Assembly (NCBI GenBank): GCA_016718525.1
Contig: JADKDD010000002.1
Location: 620,001 to 684,000, forward strand
Origin: Rhodocyclaceae bacterium
GTDB taxonomy: Bacteria; Pseudomonadota; Gammaproteobacteria; Burkholderiales; Rhodocyclaceae
Length of the DNA stretch: 64,000 nucleotides
Direction: 5' to 3'
Each line of letters begins with the position of its first letter. The stretch's first letter is position 1. Of the stretch, positions 1-9,892 are shown in pieces. The translations under genes were made by a program, and so were the position numbers. The notes under the pieces were generated by a model. That model was not told the DNA's origin, searched no databases, and saw only the letters and a program-made list of their open reading frames with translations.

Positions 1-2030
1 TGCCCGTGTCCTTGATTGGTACATTCGCCGTAATGTATTTGCTGGACTACAGCATCAACAATCTGACCCTGATGGCTCTGACTATTGCGGTTGGGTTCGT
101 GGTCGACGATGCCATCGTTGTTCTGGAGAATATTTCGCGTCATATTGAAGGCGGGCGAACACCAACAGAAGCTGCGTTTATCGGTGCAAAGGAGGTTGGC
201 TCCACCGTTTTGACCATGACCCTGGTACTAGTGGCGGTTTTCATACCAATGCTGTTCATGGGAGGTTATGTCGGCCTTTTTGTTCGCGAGTTTGCGGTGA
301 CTTTAGCGGTGGCAATTCTTATCTCGCTGATCGTCGCTCTGACTACCACGCCGATGATGTGTGCCCGCTTGCTCAAAGTGGAAGATCCAGGGCGTAAACG
401 CAATCGCATATTTCAATTGAGCGAACAGTTTTTTTCACGCGTGCTACAAGCTTACGATCGGAGTCTTGGTTGGGCTTTGAATCATGCGCCGTTAATGATG
501 TTTATCCTCTTCGCCACCATATTTCTGAATATCTACCTTTATGTGATTATCTCGAAAGGGTTCTTCCCCCAGCAGGACACCGGGCAACTTACCGGACGCA
601 TTCAAGGTGATCAAAGCATTTCATTCCAGTTGATGCAGAAAAAGCTGTCCAGCTTCATCGACATCGTCGGCGCCGACCCGGCGGTGGAGAGTGTTGTCGG
701 CTACACCGGCGGCGCACAGCGAAACTCGGGGTCTCTTTTCGTCACCCTCAAACCACTTGCGGAAAGAATGGAAAGCGCCGATAAAGTCCTCGCACGATTG
801 CGCGTCCGCCTTGCCGATGTACCCGGCGCCAGCATCATTCTGAGTCCGGTGCAGGACATCAAAGTTGGTGGTCGGCAAAGTCGATCTTCATACCAATACA
901 CAATTCAAGCCGACGATCTTGATATGTTGCGTCAGTGGGAAGCTCGAATTCGTTCAGCGCTTGCGCAGCTTCCCGAGCTACTGGACGTGGACACGGATGA
1001 GCAAAGTAAAGGTCTGCAGACACTGCTGACCATTAATCGCGATACGACGGCGCGAATGGGTATCAGCTCAAGACAGATTGACACTGTACTCAATGATGCT
1101 TTCGCTCAACGCTCAGTTTCGACCATCTATGATTCACTCAATCAATATCAGGTAGTTATGGGTGTGGCACCTCAGTATGCTGAGTCTGCGGCGGCTCTCG
1201 ACCGCTTGCAGATCAGCGGGCCGGGCGGAGTACAGGTGCCATTGACGATGATGGCCCAGCATGGACAAAGCGAAACCTCATTGAGCGTAAATCATCATTC
1301 TCAACTCGCGGCCACAACCATTTCCTTCAACCTGCCAAAAGGTGTGTCGCTCTCCAAAGCAACGCGGGCGATCGAAAGCGCGCTGCGTGACCTTGCCATG
1401 CCAACGTCAGTGCGTGGCAGCTTCCAGGGATCCGCCAAAGCATTCAGAGAGGTTCTCGACAGCCAACCTGTGCTGATTCTCGCTGCACTGCTCACGTTGT
1501 ACATTGTGTTGGGCGTGCTTTATGAGAGCTTGGTTCACCCGCTGACCATACTTTCGACGCTTCCTTCCGCCGGCGTTGGCGCGCTGCTCGCATTGTTGTT
1601 GTTTCGAGCCGACTTTAGCGTCATCGCCCTGATCGGGATTTTCATGCTCATCGGCATTGTTATGAAGAATGCCATCATGATCATCGACTTCGCACTTGAC
1701 GCCCAGCGTGGTTCGAACGCAACACCCCGTGAAGCGGTGTATCAGGCTTGTCTCTTGCGTTTTCGGCCAATTCTCATGACCTCGTTTGCGGCGTTTTTTG
1801 CCTCGATTCCGTTAGCGCTTGGTACTGGCAATGGTGCCGAATTGCGCCAGCCACTCGGCATTGCAATTGGTGGCGGTCTTGTTATGAGTCAGCTGTTAAC
1901 GCTATACACCACGCCAATTGTCTATCTCTATCTTGACCGCTTCAGTACCTGGGCGGGTAAGCTACGCACAAGTCGCTCCTTGAAAGCATCCACTGCTTTC
2001 ACCCCTGTAGCGGCAGATCCGAGCCGATAA
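1..2030 (+). CDS. RND-family efflux pump, inner-membrane subunit (5' end outside window)
   Basis: This is the C-terminal two thirds (about 675 residues) of a proton-driven RND transporter that exports hydrophobic or toxic compounds across the envelope as a trimer. The reading frame is open at base 1, so the gene starts upstream. The first visible segment carries the TM4 motif [13 protein letters not shown], whose Asp pair serves proton relay in AcrB-type pumps. A second hydrophobic bundle near the end has [16 protein letters not shown], which supplies the relay Lys of TM10. Between them lies the periplasmic porter/docking domain (for example [13 protein letters not shown]). The pattern resembles MdtB/MdtC/AcrB-type multidrug pumps rather than CzcA metal pumps. 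The outer-membrane channel gene starts 5 nt downstream, so the two are co-transcribed. The substrate cannot be told from the sequence. Confidence 0.93.
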   Translation, partial: PVSLIGTFAVMYLLDYSINNLTLMALTIAVGFVVDDAIVVLENISRHIEGGRTPTEAAFIGAKEVGSTVLTMTLVLVAVFIPMLFMGGYVGLFVREFAVTLAVAILISLIVALTTTPMMCARLLKVEDPGRKRNRIFQLSEQFFSRVLQAYDRSLGWALNHAPLMMFILFATIFLNIYLYVIISKGFFPQQDTGQLTGRIQGDQSISFQLMQKKLSSFIDIVGADPAVESVVGYTGGAQRNSGSLFVTLKPLAERMESADKVLARLRVRLADVPGASIILSPVQDIKVGGRQSRSSYQYTIQADDLDMLRQWEARIRSALAQLPELLDVDTDEQSKGLQTLLTINRDTTARMGISSRQIDTVLNDAFAQRSVSTIYDSLNQYQVVMGVAPQYAESAAALDRLQISGPGGVQVPLTMMAQHGQSETSLSVNHHSQLAATTISFNLPKGVSLSKATRAIESALRDLAMPTSVRGSFQGSAKAFREVLDSQPVLILAALLTLYIVLGVLYESLVHPLTILSTLPSAGVGALLALLLFRADFSVIALIGIFMLIGIVMKNAIMIIDFALDAQRGSNATPREAVYQACLLRFRPILMTSFAAFFASIPLALGTGNGAELRQPLGIAIGGGLVMSQLLTLYTTPIVYLYLDRFSTWAGKLRTSRSLKASTAFTPVAADPSR

Positions 2031-2035
2031 CAACT

Positions 2036-3379
2036 ATGTCCAAAGTACCAACTTATTCACAGCGCATGCTAATTTTGTCGGGTCTGATGGCCCTAAGCGC
2101 TGGATGTACTGTGGTCGGGCCGGATTACCAACGCCCGGAGATTGACGTACCATCAGCCTACAAAGAGGCTAACCAATCAAAAACGCATTCAGCACGAACG
2201 GCGCTTACACCTGTTCGCTGGTGGGAAATTTACGGGGATGAGCAACTAAACGCGCTGGTCGATCAGGTTGAGTCAAAGAATCAGTCGCTTCAGGTCGCTG
2301 AAGCGCGCGTGCGACGAGCTCAAGCGATACTCGAAACGGCGCGAGCGGCCCAGTCACCGACAATCATCGTCGGTGGTACCAACGACCTTGCTCTGGTGGC
2401 GACATGGGAGATCGACTTGTGGGGGCGCATCAAGCGGACGGTAGAGGCCAGCGGCGCAAGCGCCGAGGCAAGCGTAGCCGACCTAGCCGCGGCTACGCTG
2501 TCCATGCAGACACAGGTTGCTCAAAGTTACTTTCAGCTGCGGGTACAGGACGATGGAATTCGAGTACTGAAAGGTACTATCACCTCGTATGAAAAATTGT
2601 TGACGATAGCTCGCAATCAATACGCTGTTGGGGTCGCTTCGCGCGGAAGCGTTGCCCAGGTTCAGGCCCAGCTTGGTGTCGTGCAAGCTCAGTTGTATAA
2701 CTCGCTGGTTGCAAGGGCTCAGATCGAACATGCCATTGCGGTAATGATCGGCAAGGCACCCGCCGATTTTTCCCTTGCTGCCGCCCCGTTTGACGTCAAG
2801 GTGCCGGAAGTACCACCGTTGATTCCCGCAGAATTGCTGGAGCGGCGCCCTGACATTGCTGCCGCGGAGCGGAGAATGGCTGTCGCCAGTGCGCAAATTG
2901 GCGTGGCAGTGGCCTCGGCCTATCCTGCACTTGATTTGTTCGGCGGTGTGAGTATCGCCAAAGGATTAATTGGGGGATCAAAAGTACTCGCACCCTTGCA
3001 CCCTGAAGCGATACCAAAAGGAAAACGCAAGGGAGCTACAGCGGCTTACGATGAGGCCGTTGCCGACTACCGGCAAACGGTATTGAACGGATTTCGTGAG
3101 GTAGAAGATAACCTTGTTACGTTGGAAATCCTGGGCGAGGCGGCTGCGGCGCAGGCTGAAGCGGTAAAGGCCGCACACGAATCGATGCGAATTACCAACA
3201 ACCAGTATCGGGCGGGTATCGTCAGCTACCTCAACGTGGTTGCCGCACAAAATGCCGCTCTAGACAATGATCGCGCCGCGCTGGACATCCGTGGACGACG
3301 TCTTGTTGCCAGCGTGACCCTGATCAAAGCCATAGGTGGCGGCTGGGAAGTGGCTGCGCCAAAGGAGGCAAAGGATTAG
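2036..3379 (+). CDS. RND efflux system outer-membrane lipoprotein (NodT/OprM family), short form
   Basis: This is the outer-membrane channel partner of the preceding RND pump. A lipoprotein signal ends in LSAGC (Cys 24). The two-fold repeat typical of the OEP family is visible: WWEIYGDEQLNALVDQ, then long helices around AEARVRRAQAILETARAA, then WEIDLWGRIKR, and in the second half LLERRPDIAAAERRM and YDEAVADYRQTVLNGFREVEDNL. At 447 residues it is shorter than the usual 470-500. The shortfall lies exactly where each repeat should form its transmembrane beta-hairpin, after ARAAQSPT and after AYPALDLFGG. The helical tunnel looks complete. The family call is secure. Whether the barrel is functional or simply divergent is not known. 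Confidence 0.9.
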   Translation: MSKVPTYSQRMLILSGLMALSAGCTVVGPDYQRPEIDVPSAYKEANQSKTHSARTALTPVRWWEIYGDEQLNALVDQVESKNQSLQVAEARVRRAQAILETARAAQSPTIIVGGTNDLALVATWEIDLWGRIKRTVEASGASAEASVADLAAATLSMQTQVAQSYFQLRVQDDGIRVLKGTITSYEKLLTIARNQYAVGVASRGSVAQVQAQLGVVQAQLYNSLVARAQIEHAIAVMIGKAPADFSLAAAPFDVKVPEVPPLIPAELLERRPDIAAAERRMAVASAQIGVAVASAYPALDLFGGVSIAKGLIGGSKVLAPLHPEAIPKGKRKGATAAYDEAVADYRQTVLNGFREVEDNLVTLEILGEAAAAQAEAVKAAHESMRITNNQYRAGIVSYLNVVAAQNAALDNDRAALDIRGRRLVASVTLIKAIGGGWEVAAPKEAKD

Positions 3380-3416
3380 TTAAGAGCGTTTGTCATGGTG
3401 AAACCTGTGCAGAACC

Positions 3417-3959
3417 TCACCACTTCACCACGGCTACCAAGCCACCGCCGCCACCCTCGACCCAAGGCATTAGTTGTACCGTTTTGTTGAAGGCGTCAGT
3501 GAGTAGCCAGCCGCTCGTAGTGCCGATCACCGCGCCAGCTGCAACATCATGCCAATAATGCTTTTTTGCCTCTACCCGCCCGACCGCAGTCAGCGCCGCC
3601 AAGGCGTACGCTGGAAGGGCCGTGTCCCAACCATAGCGGCGATAGATTGTCGTGGCTGAGGCAAACGCAACCGATGTATGGCCAGAAGGAAAGCTGTTGG
3701 AGTCGCTCTTGTCCGGACGCTCTTCATGCACGATGGCCTTGCCAACCTGGGCAACACCCTCGGCAGCACCAGCGCTATAGGCCGCCTGCTTAAAACCTTC
3801 CCAGTCGCCACGGTAGGCAGGCAATCCGAGTGCCATGGCAAGCGTGGAGTAGACCCCGACGTCGCTGACGGTCTCCCAATTTTTGTTGCTCATGGCGCTG
3901 GCAGTGGAACTCAAACCAAACACCGCTAAAAACACACCAGACAGAAAACGAGAACTCAA
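3417..3959 (-). CDS. Secreted PAP2-family phosphatase
   Basis: A type-2 phosphatidic-acid phosphatase (vanadium-haloperoxidase fold), 180 residues, with an N-terminal signal sequence ending near ASA (residue 22). All three catalytic motifs are present: K74-x6-R81-P82, P91-S-G-H94, and R128-x5-H134-x3-D138. The third motif reads GR rather than the more usual SR but keeps the catalytic residues. Such enzymes dephosphorylate lipid phosphates (phosphatidate, undecaprenyl diphosphate) on the periplasmic side. It has few hydrophobic helices, so it is more like the soluble periplasmic class than the six-helix PgpB class. It is convergent with the efflux operon. Substrate unknown. Confidence 0.87.
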   Translation of the reverse strand: MSSRFLSGVFLAVFGLSSTASAMSNKNWETVSDVGVYSTLAMALGLPAYRGDWEGFKQAAYSAGAAEGVAQVGKAIVHEERPDKSDSNSFPSGHTSVAFASATTIYRRYGWDTALPAYALAALTAVGRVEAKKHYWHDVAAGAVIGTTSGWLLTDAFNKTVQLMPWVEGGGGGLVAVVKW

Positions 3960-4308
3960 GATTGCCTCCCTATAAACTCGTTACATATTGCTGAAAAAGG
4001 GCCGCCGCGCCTCAGGTTCAAAATGTACTCCAATTCCACATTGGCGATTTAACTTGAGCATGTTCCTACGCTCAGTACTCCACTTTTTTATGTAACGGAA
4101 CGTTTCTCCGTTTGCTGATTGTCGTCCCCGTTGTTCAATCATCTGCCAACGTTTTCGACAAATGCGCTTCTTCGGGCGGCCGATATTGCCTCGCTATAAT
4201 TTGTCTGCCACTGCTCGTTCATCTGGCCACCACAGCCTTACCGCCGAGATTGGTCGCAATAACCGTTATGTGCGGTCACACCCACCCTGGAAACGTTTGC
4301 ACCGACAG
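3960..4308. other. Intergenic region between divergent PAP2 gene and tamA
   Basis: About 350 nt without a convincing gene. It holds the upstream regions of the PAP2 gene (minus) and tamA (plus). A TATAAT hexamer lies at 4195-4200 with no good -35 box. A 6-bp inverted repeat AACGGA/TCCGTT with a 7-nt spacer lies around 4095-4113. In-frame codons continue upstream of the tamA ATG at 4309, but that extension (polar, Arg/His-rich) does not look like a TamA N terminus. Confidence 0.5.
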
Positions 4309-6057
4309 ATGATCCGCTATCTTGCCGTTCTGTTATTTGTTTCCGTTATGGTGCCTGTAGCGCAGGCAGAGCAGGTATCGCCCTATGTGCGCTATCGTCT
4401 GGAAATCCTCGCGCCGGGCGACTTAAAGGAATCAATTGCTGCATCACTCGACCTCATGCGCTGGCAGGACTACCCGAATATCACTCCCGAACTGTTGGCC
4501 CAATTGGCCCGCCAAGGGGTAGATGAAGCGCGCGAAGCTCTGGCGGCGGAAGGTTATTTTTCGCCTGTAGTGTCAGTAAATGTCGATGAGGGTGACCCGG
4601 AGCGGGTAGTTCAGCTAACGGTTGTGCCCGGCGAACCAACCCGAGTCTCGTCAGTAGAAATACGTTTCAGCGGCGCAATTGCAACGGAAGGCCCTGATTC
4701 GGCTGCACGGACATCACGTATTCGCAAGCAATGGTCACTACGCAAAGGGTTGATTTTTCGACAGAGCGATTGGGATGCCGCCAAGGCCGGCGCTCGCGAA
4801 CAACTTGCCGGCATAAGCTATGTGGCTGCACGAATTGCAAGCAGTGAGGCGCGCGTAGACCCGGACCGGCACGAGGCTGCACTTTCACTTGAGCTCGACA
4901 GTGGGCCACCAGTTCACTTTGGTGAGATAGTGGTCAGAGGTGAGGCGAAGTACTCCCCTGACCGGGTACGCGAATTGGCGCCGTTCCAGAAGGGCGAACT
5001 GTATAGCGAAGAAATGCTTGATCGGTTTCAACGACGACTTGCGGCTACCGGCTACTTTGCCAGTTTGCAGGTCAATATCGACCAAAACCCTGAGTTGGCG
5101 GATGCCGCAACGGTGACAGTTGCAGTGATCGAAGCACCAGCCAAGCGCATCGAGCTAGGTCTTGGGTACAGCACGGACACCTTGTACCGTGCTACCGCCT
5201 CGTGGCGTGACAACAACTTCAACCAGGATGGTTGGCGGATACGCAATGACGCGCGCCTGGAGTCCAAAATACAGAGTGCAACGACCGTCCTTGACCTCCC
5301 CGAACGATCGGGAAATCTTGATTCGATTAATGCGAAGGCGGAGCGTAGCGAAATTCAGGATTTGACGACGGAAGAATTCTCCTTTGGGATGCAACGCAAG
5401 GGCTTGGACGAACATGACCAGCCGCAATATGGCGCTCGCTATGTGAGGGAACGCCAACAAGCACAGGGCGCACCGAGCGATGTGACCTACGCCACCTATA
5501 TCGACTACCAACACAGTTGGCGCGACACAGACGATTTGATTTCGCCTCGGAAAGGGTTGATCGCGCAACTGGAACTCGGAGTTGCGCCCAACGGTGTATC
5601 TACCCGTACATTCGGACGTCTGATCGGCAGGCTTGCATGGTTCGAACCCCTTGCACGGAATACCGACTTTGTCGCCAAACTTCAAGCCGGAACAGTTATT
5701 GCGCCGGCATCATCCGGCATTCCGCAAGACATGTTGTTTCGCACTGGCGGCGACACCACCGTGCGTGGTTATGCATTCGAAAGTTTGGGTGTTCAGCAGG
5801 GCAAGACTACATTGGGCGGCCGATACTTTGCCGTCGCTAATGCAGAAGCGATTCAATGGATAGGTGATGGGGTAGGGATCGCCGCATTCGTTGACGCCGG
5901 AAATGCCGCCGACTCAGGTAAGGACTTGGAACCAAAAATCGGCTACGGGCTTGGCGTCCGGGCGCGCAGTCCAATCGGTGTGTTCCGCCTTGATATCGCC
6001 TATGGTGTCGACGCACATCAGTTGCGGCTGCATTTCTCTGCGGGGTTGACGTTTTGA
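4309..6057 (+). CDS. tamA: TamA, outer-membrane subunit of the translocation and assembly module
   Basis: An Omp85-superfamily protein of 582 residues from the chosen ATG. TamA works with inner-membrane-anchored TamB in assembly of certain outer-membrane proteins and in lipid transport to the outer membrane. The chosen start gives a clean signal peptide (MIRYLAVLLF... ending VAQA). An upstream in-frame extension to 4162 is ignored because it would bury that signal. POTRA-like repeats follow: REALAAEGYFSPVVSVNV near residue 80, and FQRRLAATGYFASLQVNI near 230. A 16-strand barrel fills the rest, with the lid-loop motif GGDTTVRGYAFESLG and C-terminal sequence ending in Phe (LRLHFSAGLTF), as BAM substrates do. 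tamB starts at the stop codon, which confirms the identity. Confidence 0.95.
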   Translation: MIRYLAVLLFVSVMVPVAQAEQVSPYVRYRLEILAPGDLKESIAASLDLMRWQDYPNITPELLAQLARQGVDEAREALAAEGYFSPVVSVNVDEGDPERVVQLTVVPGEPTRVSSVEIRFSGAIATEGPDSAARTSRIRKQWSLRKGLIFRQSDWDAAKAGAREQLAGISYVAARIASSEARVDPDRHEAALSLELDSGPPVHFGEIVVRGEAKYSPDRVRELAPFQKGELYSEEMLDRFQRRLAATGYFASLQVNIDQNPELADAATVTVAVIEAPAKRIELGLGYSTDTLYRATASWRDNNFNQDGWRIRNDARLESKIQSATTVLDLPERSGNLDSINAKAERSEIQDLTTEEFSFGMQRKGLDEHDQPQYGARYVRERQQAQGAPSDVTYATYIDYQHSWRDTDDLISPRKGLIAQLELGVAPNGVSTRTFGRLIGRLAWFEPLARNTDFVAKLQAGTVIAPASSGIPQDMLFRTGGDTTVRGYAFESLGVQQGKTTLGGRYFAVANAEAIQWIGDGVGIAAFVDAGNAADSGKDLEPKIGYGLGVRARSPIGVFRLDIAYGVDAHQLRLHFSAGLTF

Positions 6058-9000
6058 TGTCGCAGGAATCGTACATCTCCTTTCGACGCCGGATCATGAT
6101 CGTGGCGGGTGCCATCACCATCGCGATCGTTTCGTTGGTGGCAGCAATTGCCCTGTTGGCGCAGAGCAATTTGGCATTGGAGTGGGCTACCAACAAAATC
6201 AGCATCATGAGTAACGGCCACTTGTCTATTGTCGGCGCGCGCGGCTCTCTTGCCGGAACGCTGGCGATTGATCGCATTGTGTATAAGGATTCGACAATCG
6301 AAGTTGAGGGGCGTGACATCAACTTCGACTGGAAACCGTCTGCACTGTTAATAAGGCAGATTAGCGTTGCGACGCTTACCGCCCGCGAAGTCGACGTCAG
6401 GATGATTCCGTCTGCCACAGGGTCTGGCGAAACCGCCCTGCCCGACTCGATGGCATTGCCGATCAAGGTTAACGTCAAACACTTTGGTATCGACCGACTC
6501 ACGTTACGTTCCAGCGAAAGCGATCAAGTTTTCCTTGGAATTCAATTCGGCTTTACCGGTGACGCAAAGCGTCATCGGTATTTCAATCTTGCATTCAGTT
6601 CGGATTTTGGATCCGTTGGTGGAGAAATAGACTTGTCTGTCACAAAGTCATACGAACTTGATGGTGCGCTCGACTGGACCTTGGGAGAAGGTGCTTCCAG
6701 AGTTTTCGTCCACGCAGCGCTCGGTGGTACGCTCAGTCGCATCAATGGAAAGCTCATCGGTGGTGTTGGCGCCCTCGCGCTCAGCGGAACGGCAGTCGCT
6801 GCACCGTTTGCCGACAGTTGGCTACCTGAGTTGACACTCGAAGCACGCGATGCCGACCTCGCCAATGTCGTCGCAACGCTCCCCAAAACGGCACTGTCCG
6901 GCAACCTAGTCGCCGGAACCGACAGACACGGCAGGCTGGCGGGTACGCTCAACTTAACCAACGCCAGCGCTGGAACCTGGACCGATATGCGCCTGCCGCT
7001 CATTACAATCTCGACGCGCATTGCGGTCGACGGCGAAGGATTGCAGTTCGACCAGCTTAAAGCGGGCTTGGGAGCAGGGAGCATCATCACTGGTCGCGGC
7101 AGAATTGCCGGTAGTGCAACTGAATTGGATATGGCCGTCGCAAATCTCGACTTACGCGCGATACACAAACCCTTGCGCACAACCAAATTGAATGGGCGTA
7201 TCAAGGCGACGCTGGCCAAAGGTCGGCAAAATTTTGACGTAACACTGGAAGAGCGCCGGCTAAAGATTGCTGCCAGTGGCATGATGGAAGGCGAGCATGT
7301 GAAACTACGTTCGCTCACGGCCAACGCTGGAAAGGGCGCGCTCGAAGCCAGCGGTGATTTGTCGCTGACGGGAGGGGAACCATTCAGGCTGAAAGTGAGT
7401 TTCGCGCGTTTCGATCCGTCTGAATTTGGTAACTTCCCTCCAGCCAATATTTCAGGGACGGCCGATTTGAGTGGGCAGCTCGTGCCGGAGTGGCACACCG
7501 CAGCAAGTATCACGATAAAAGGCAGTACGTTTCGCGGCAGTCCGTTAATGGGCACCGGTACATTCAAAATCAATGCGCGCGAGCTCCGCGATGCAAACTT
7601 CGATGTGTCTATTGGTGCAAACCGACTACACGGCCAAGGGAGTATTGGAAAGATTGGTGACACGCTTGAGTTTGCTTTTGACGGCCGTCGATTGGCTCAA
7701 CTTGGTCCACGTGTCACTGGCAACTTGACAGTCAGCGCCAAGTTCGTTGGCCTGCTGACGCATCCGCGCGTAGCGTTTGAAGCAAAGAGTGATGCGCTGT
7801 CTTTCGATCAGCGATTTTCCGCCGGAATACTCGAAGCCCGGGGTAGTTGGAGTAACGACGACGATCCACGTATTGAACTGAAGACAACAGGCCAACGGAT
7901 TTCGATGGGTGACATAAAGCTCGATTCGCTGACCGTCGATGTTGGTGGGTCGCTTGCACTCCACACAATTGCTTTGAACGCCGTCGGAACCGGGGGTGTA
8001 ATTACCACCCAGTGGGAAGGTGGGGTCCGCAAGAAAAATGTGGTGGCCGATATCGGCGACCGCCACTGGGTCGGGCACATTAAAACGCTAACGAGTCGTG
8101 GCACGTTACCATTTGAGTTGCTTTCTCCGGCACCGTTGGAAGCCGGCCCAGGTTATTTCGCGCTGGGAGAGACTTCCGCCGATCTCGCCGGGGGCAGACT
8201 TTCACTGAAGACATTACGTCGCGAAAACGGGCGAATTACCTCCAGCGGCGGGTTTACGGGTGTACCGGCCTTGCCAATACTTGCGCTGGCAGGCGTAGCT
8301 CCTCAGCCGGGATCCGATCTGAAATTGCGTGGTGCATGGGCAATCAATGCGACCCCCCGACTCAATGGAACACTCTCGGTTGCACGAGAAAGCGGCGACC
8401 TGATTGTCCTGCCGAATTCAACAACACGCGTTGGCTTGGAAGAACTGAATCTCGACTTGAGATTCGTCGACGACACGGCGAACGCCAAGTTGATAGTGCA
8501 GGGGTCACAGTTTGGTATCGGGAAAATAGACGTTACCGCAGTACCAGCTGAGGGAGACGGGCCACTGTCAGCAACAGCGAGGTTGGCCGGCAACGTAAAG
8601 TTAGACCTCGCTAATCTGCACTTGCTGGATAACTGGATCGGCACTGCCGCACTGGTCGATGGTGTGGTGCGCGCGCAGCTTGGGCTCGCCGGTACTTTGG
8701 CGGCGCCCGTCGTCACCGGAACACTGGAGGGCGATCGCATCCGCTTCGAGGTGCCACAGCAGGGCATCGCACTTAAAAACGGGCGTCTGCGTGCAGAGCT
8801 CACGGATCAAGCTCTGGTGGTGCAAGAGTTTTCGATCTCTGGCCCAACGGGCACACTTGCCGCCAACGGAACACTTGCGCGCCGTAGCGACGACGGTGAA
8901 TCACAGATCGAATGGCGCGCGATCAACTTGCAGTTGCTTGACCGCCCCGACCAGCGATTGTCTGTCGTTGGTAACGGTACGATTGGCATGTCTAAAGATC

Positions 9001-9863
9001 GAATAGTCCTGCGTGGCGCTTTGAAAGCCCTCAAAGGCACCATCGAATTTGAGCGCCCGCACACCACACCACTCGGTGATGACGTGGTGGTGATTGGTCG
9101 CAAACCGAAATCCGAGAAAACACGTCGTCGCGCTACTCCACTCGATCTCGATGCAACGCTTGATTTCGGAGAGCATTTCAAGCTGTCCGGTGCCGGTCTT
9201 GAGACTGGCTTACAGGGCAAACTGCGCGTACATACGGGAACCGATGGGGCATTGCTTGGCGACGGGAAATTACGCGCTGTGAATGGAAGTTATTTCGCCT
9301 TCGGACAGAAACTGAGCATAGAACGTGGCCAGCTTTACTTCGATGGTCCGCTGACCAATCCCGGATTGGAAATCGTGGCGGTCCGGAAGAATCTGCCGGT
9401 TGAGGCTGGTGTTGAGGTGACGGGCACGGTCCGATCTCCGCGCGTGCAACTCACCTCCAACCCGCCAGTGCCCGATGGCGAAAAACTGTCCTGGTTAGTC
9501 ACCGGGCGTGGTCTCGACAGTGCATCGGCTACCGATTTTGGTCTGCTTCAAGCTGCGGCTGGCAGTCTGATTAACTCCAATCAATCAATCCCACAGACAC
9601 ATCTGATTGCCCGCAAAATCGGGCTCGACGATATTGGCGTGCGCGCCAGCGGCACGGGAGCAAGCAATGGTGCGACGGGTGGTGAGGCGCTGGCAATCGG
9701 CAAGAATCTCTCCGACAAAATCTATCTTGAATATGAGAAAGGTCTCGATGTCGCCAGCAATGTGCTGCGTCTCAACTACCAGCTCAGCCGCGCGTTCAGT
9801 CTGCGCGTTGAGTCCGGTGTGGATAGTGCCATCGGGGTGTTTTTCCGGCGATCATATGACTAA
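6057..9863 (+). CDS. tamB: TamB, inner-membrane-anchored translocation/assembly module protein
   Basis: Very large AsmA-like protein (about 1268 residues) with one N-terminal transmembrane helix (about residues 12-35, IMIVAGAITIAIVSLVAAIALL) and a long beta-taco periplasmic region thought to bridge inner and outer membranes. The C-terminal TamB/DUF490 domain is clear: LDATLDFGEHFKLSGAGLET, GKLRAVNGSYFAFGQKLSIE, LYFDGPLTNPGLEIVA and LSWLVTGRGL, ending in a strand-like LRLNYQLSRAFSLRVESG. The ATG overlaps the tamA stop by one base (TGATG), indicating translational coupling. A TTG one codon earlier is possible. It converges with the GNAT-like gene without an obvious terminator. Confidence 0.95.
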   Translation: MSQESYISFRRRIMIVAGAITIAIVSLVAAIALLAQSNLALEWATNKISIMSNGHLSIVGARGSLAGTLAIDRIVYKDSTIEVEGRDINFDWKPSALLIRQISVATLTAREVDVRMIPSATGSGETALPDSMALPIKVNVKHFGIDRLTLRSSESDQVFLGIQFGFTGDAKRHRYFNLAFSSDFGSVGGEIDLSVTKSYELDGALDWTLGEGASRVFVHAALGGTLSRINGKLIGGVGALALSGTAVAAPFADSWLPELTLEARDADLANVVATLPKTALSGNLVAGTDRHGRLAGTLNLTNASAGTWTDMRLPLITISTRIAVDGEGLQFDQLKAGLGAGSIITGRGRIAGSATELDMAVANLDLRAIHKPLRTTKLNGRIKATLAKGRQNFDVTLEERRLKIAASGMMEGEHVKLRSLTANAGKGALEASGDLSLTGGEPFRLKVSFARFDPSEFGNFPPANISGTADLSGQLVPEWHTAASITIKGSTFRGSPLMGTGTFKINARELRDANFDVSIGANRLHGQGSIGKIGDTLEFAFDGRRLAQLGPRVTGNLTVSAKFVGLLTHPRVAFEAKSDALSFDQRFSAGILEARGSWSNDDDPRIELKTTGQRISMGDIKLDSLTVDVGGSLALHTIALNAVGTGGVITTQWEGGVRKKNVVADIGDRHWVGHIKTLTSRGTLPFELLSPAPLEAGPGYFALGETSADLAGGRLSLKTLRRENGRITSSGGFTGVPALPILALAGVAPQPGSDLKLRGAWAINATPRLNGTLSVARESGDLIVLPNSTTRVGLEELNLDLRFVDDTANAKLIVQGSQFGIGKIDVTAVPAEGDGPLSATARLAGNVKLDLANLHLLDNWIGTAALVDGVVRAQLGLAGTLAAPVVTGTLEGDRIRFEVPQQGIALKNGRLRAELTDQALVVQEFSISGPTGTLAANGTLARRSDDGESQIEWRAINLQLLDRPDQRLSVVGNGTIGMSKDRIVLRGALKALKGTIEFERPHTTPLGDDVVVIGRKPKSEKTRRRATPLDLDATLDFGEHFKLSGAGLETGLQGKLRVHTGTDGALLGDGKLRAVNGSYFAFGQKLSIERGQLYFDGPLTNPGLEIVAVRKNLPVEAGVEVTGTVRSPRVQLTSNPPVPDGEKLSWLVTGRGLDSASATDFGLLQAAAGSLINSNQSIPQTHLIARKIGLDDIGVRASGTGASNGATGGEALAIGKNLSDKIYLEYEKGLDVASNVLRLNYQLSRAFSLRVESGVDSAIGVFFRRSYD

Positions 9864-9892
9864 CGGTTGACGGAAGGCGCACGGGAGTGGAT

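Noticed and set aside
6572..7663. 363-codon minus-strand frame opposite tamB
   Set aside because: Low-complexity Ser/Pro/Ala-rich translation, no start site or family signal, fully covered by the clear tamB gene. Shadow frame.
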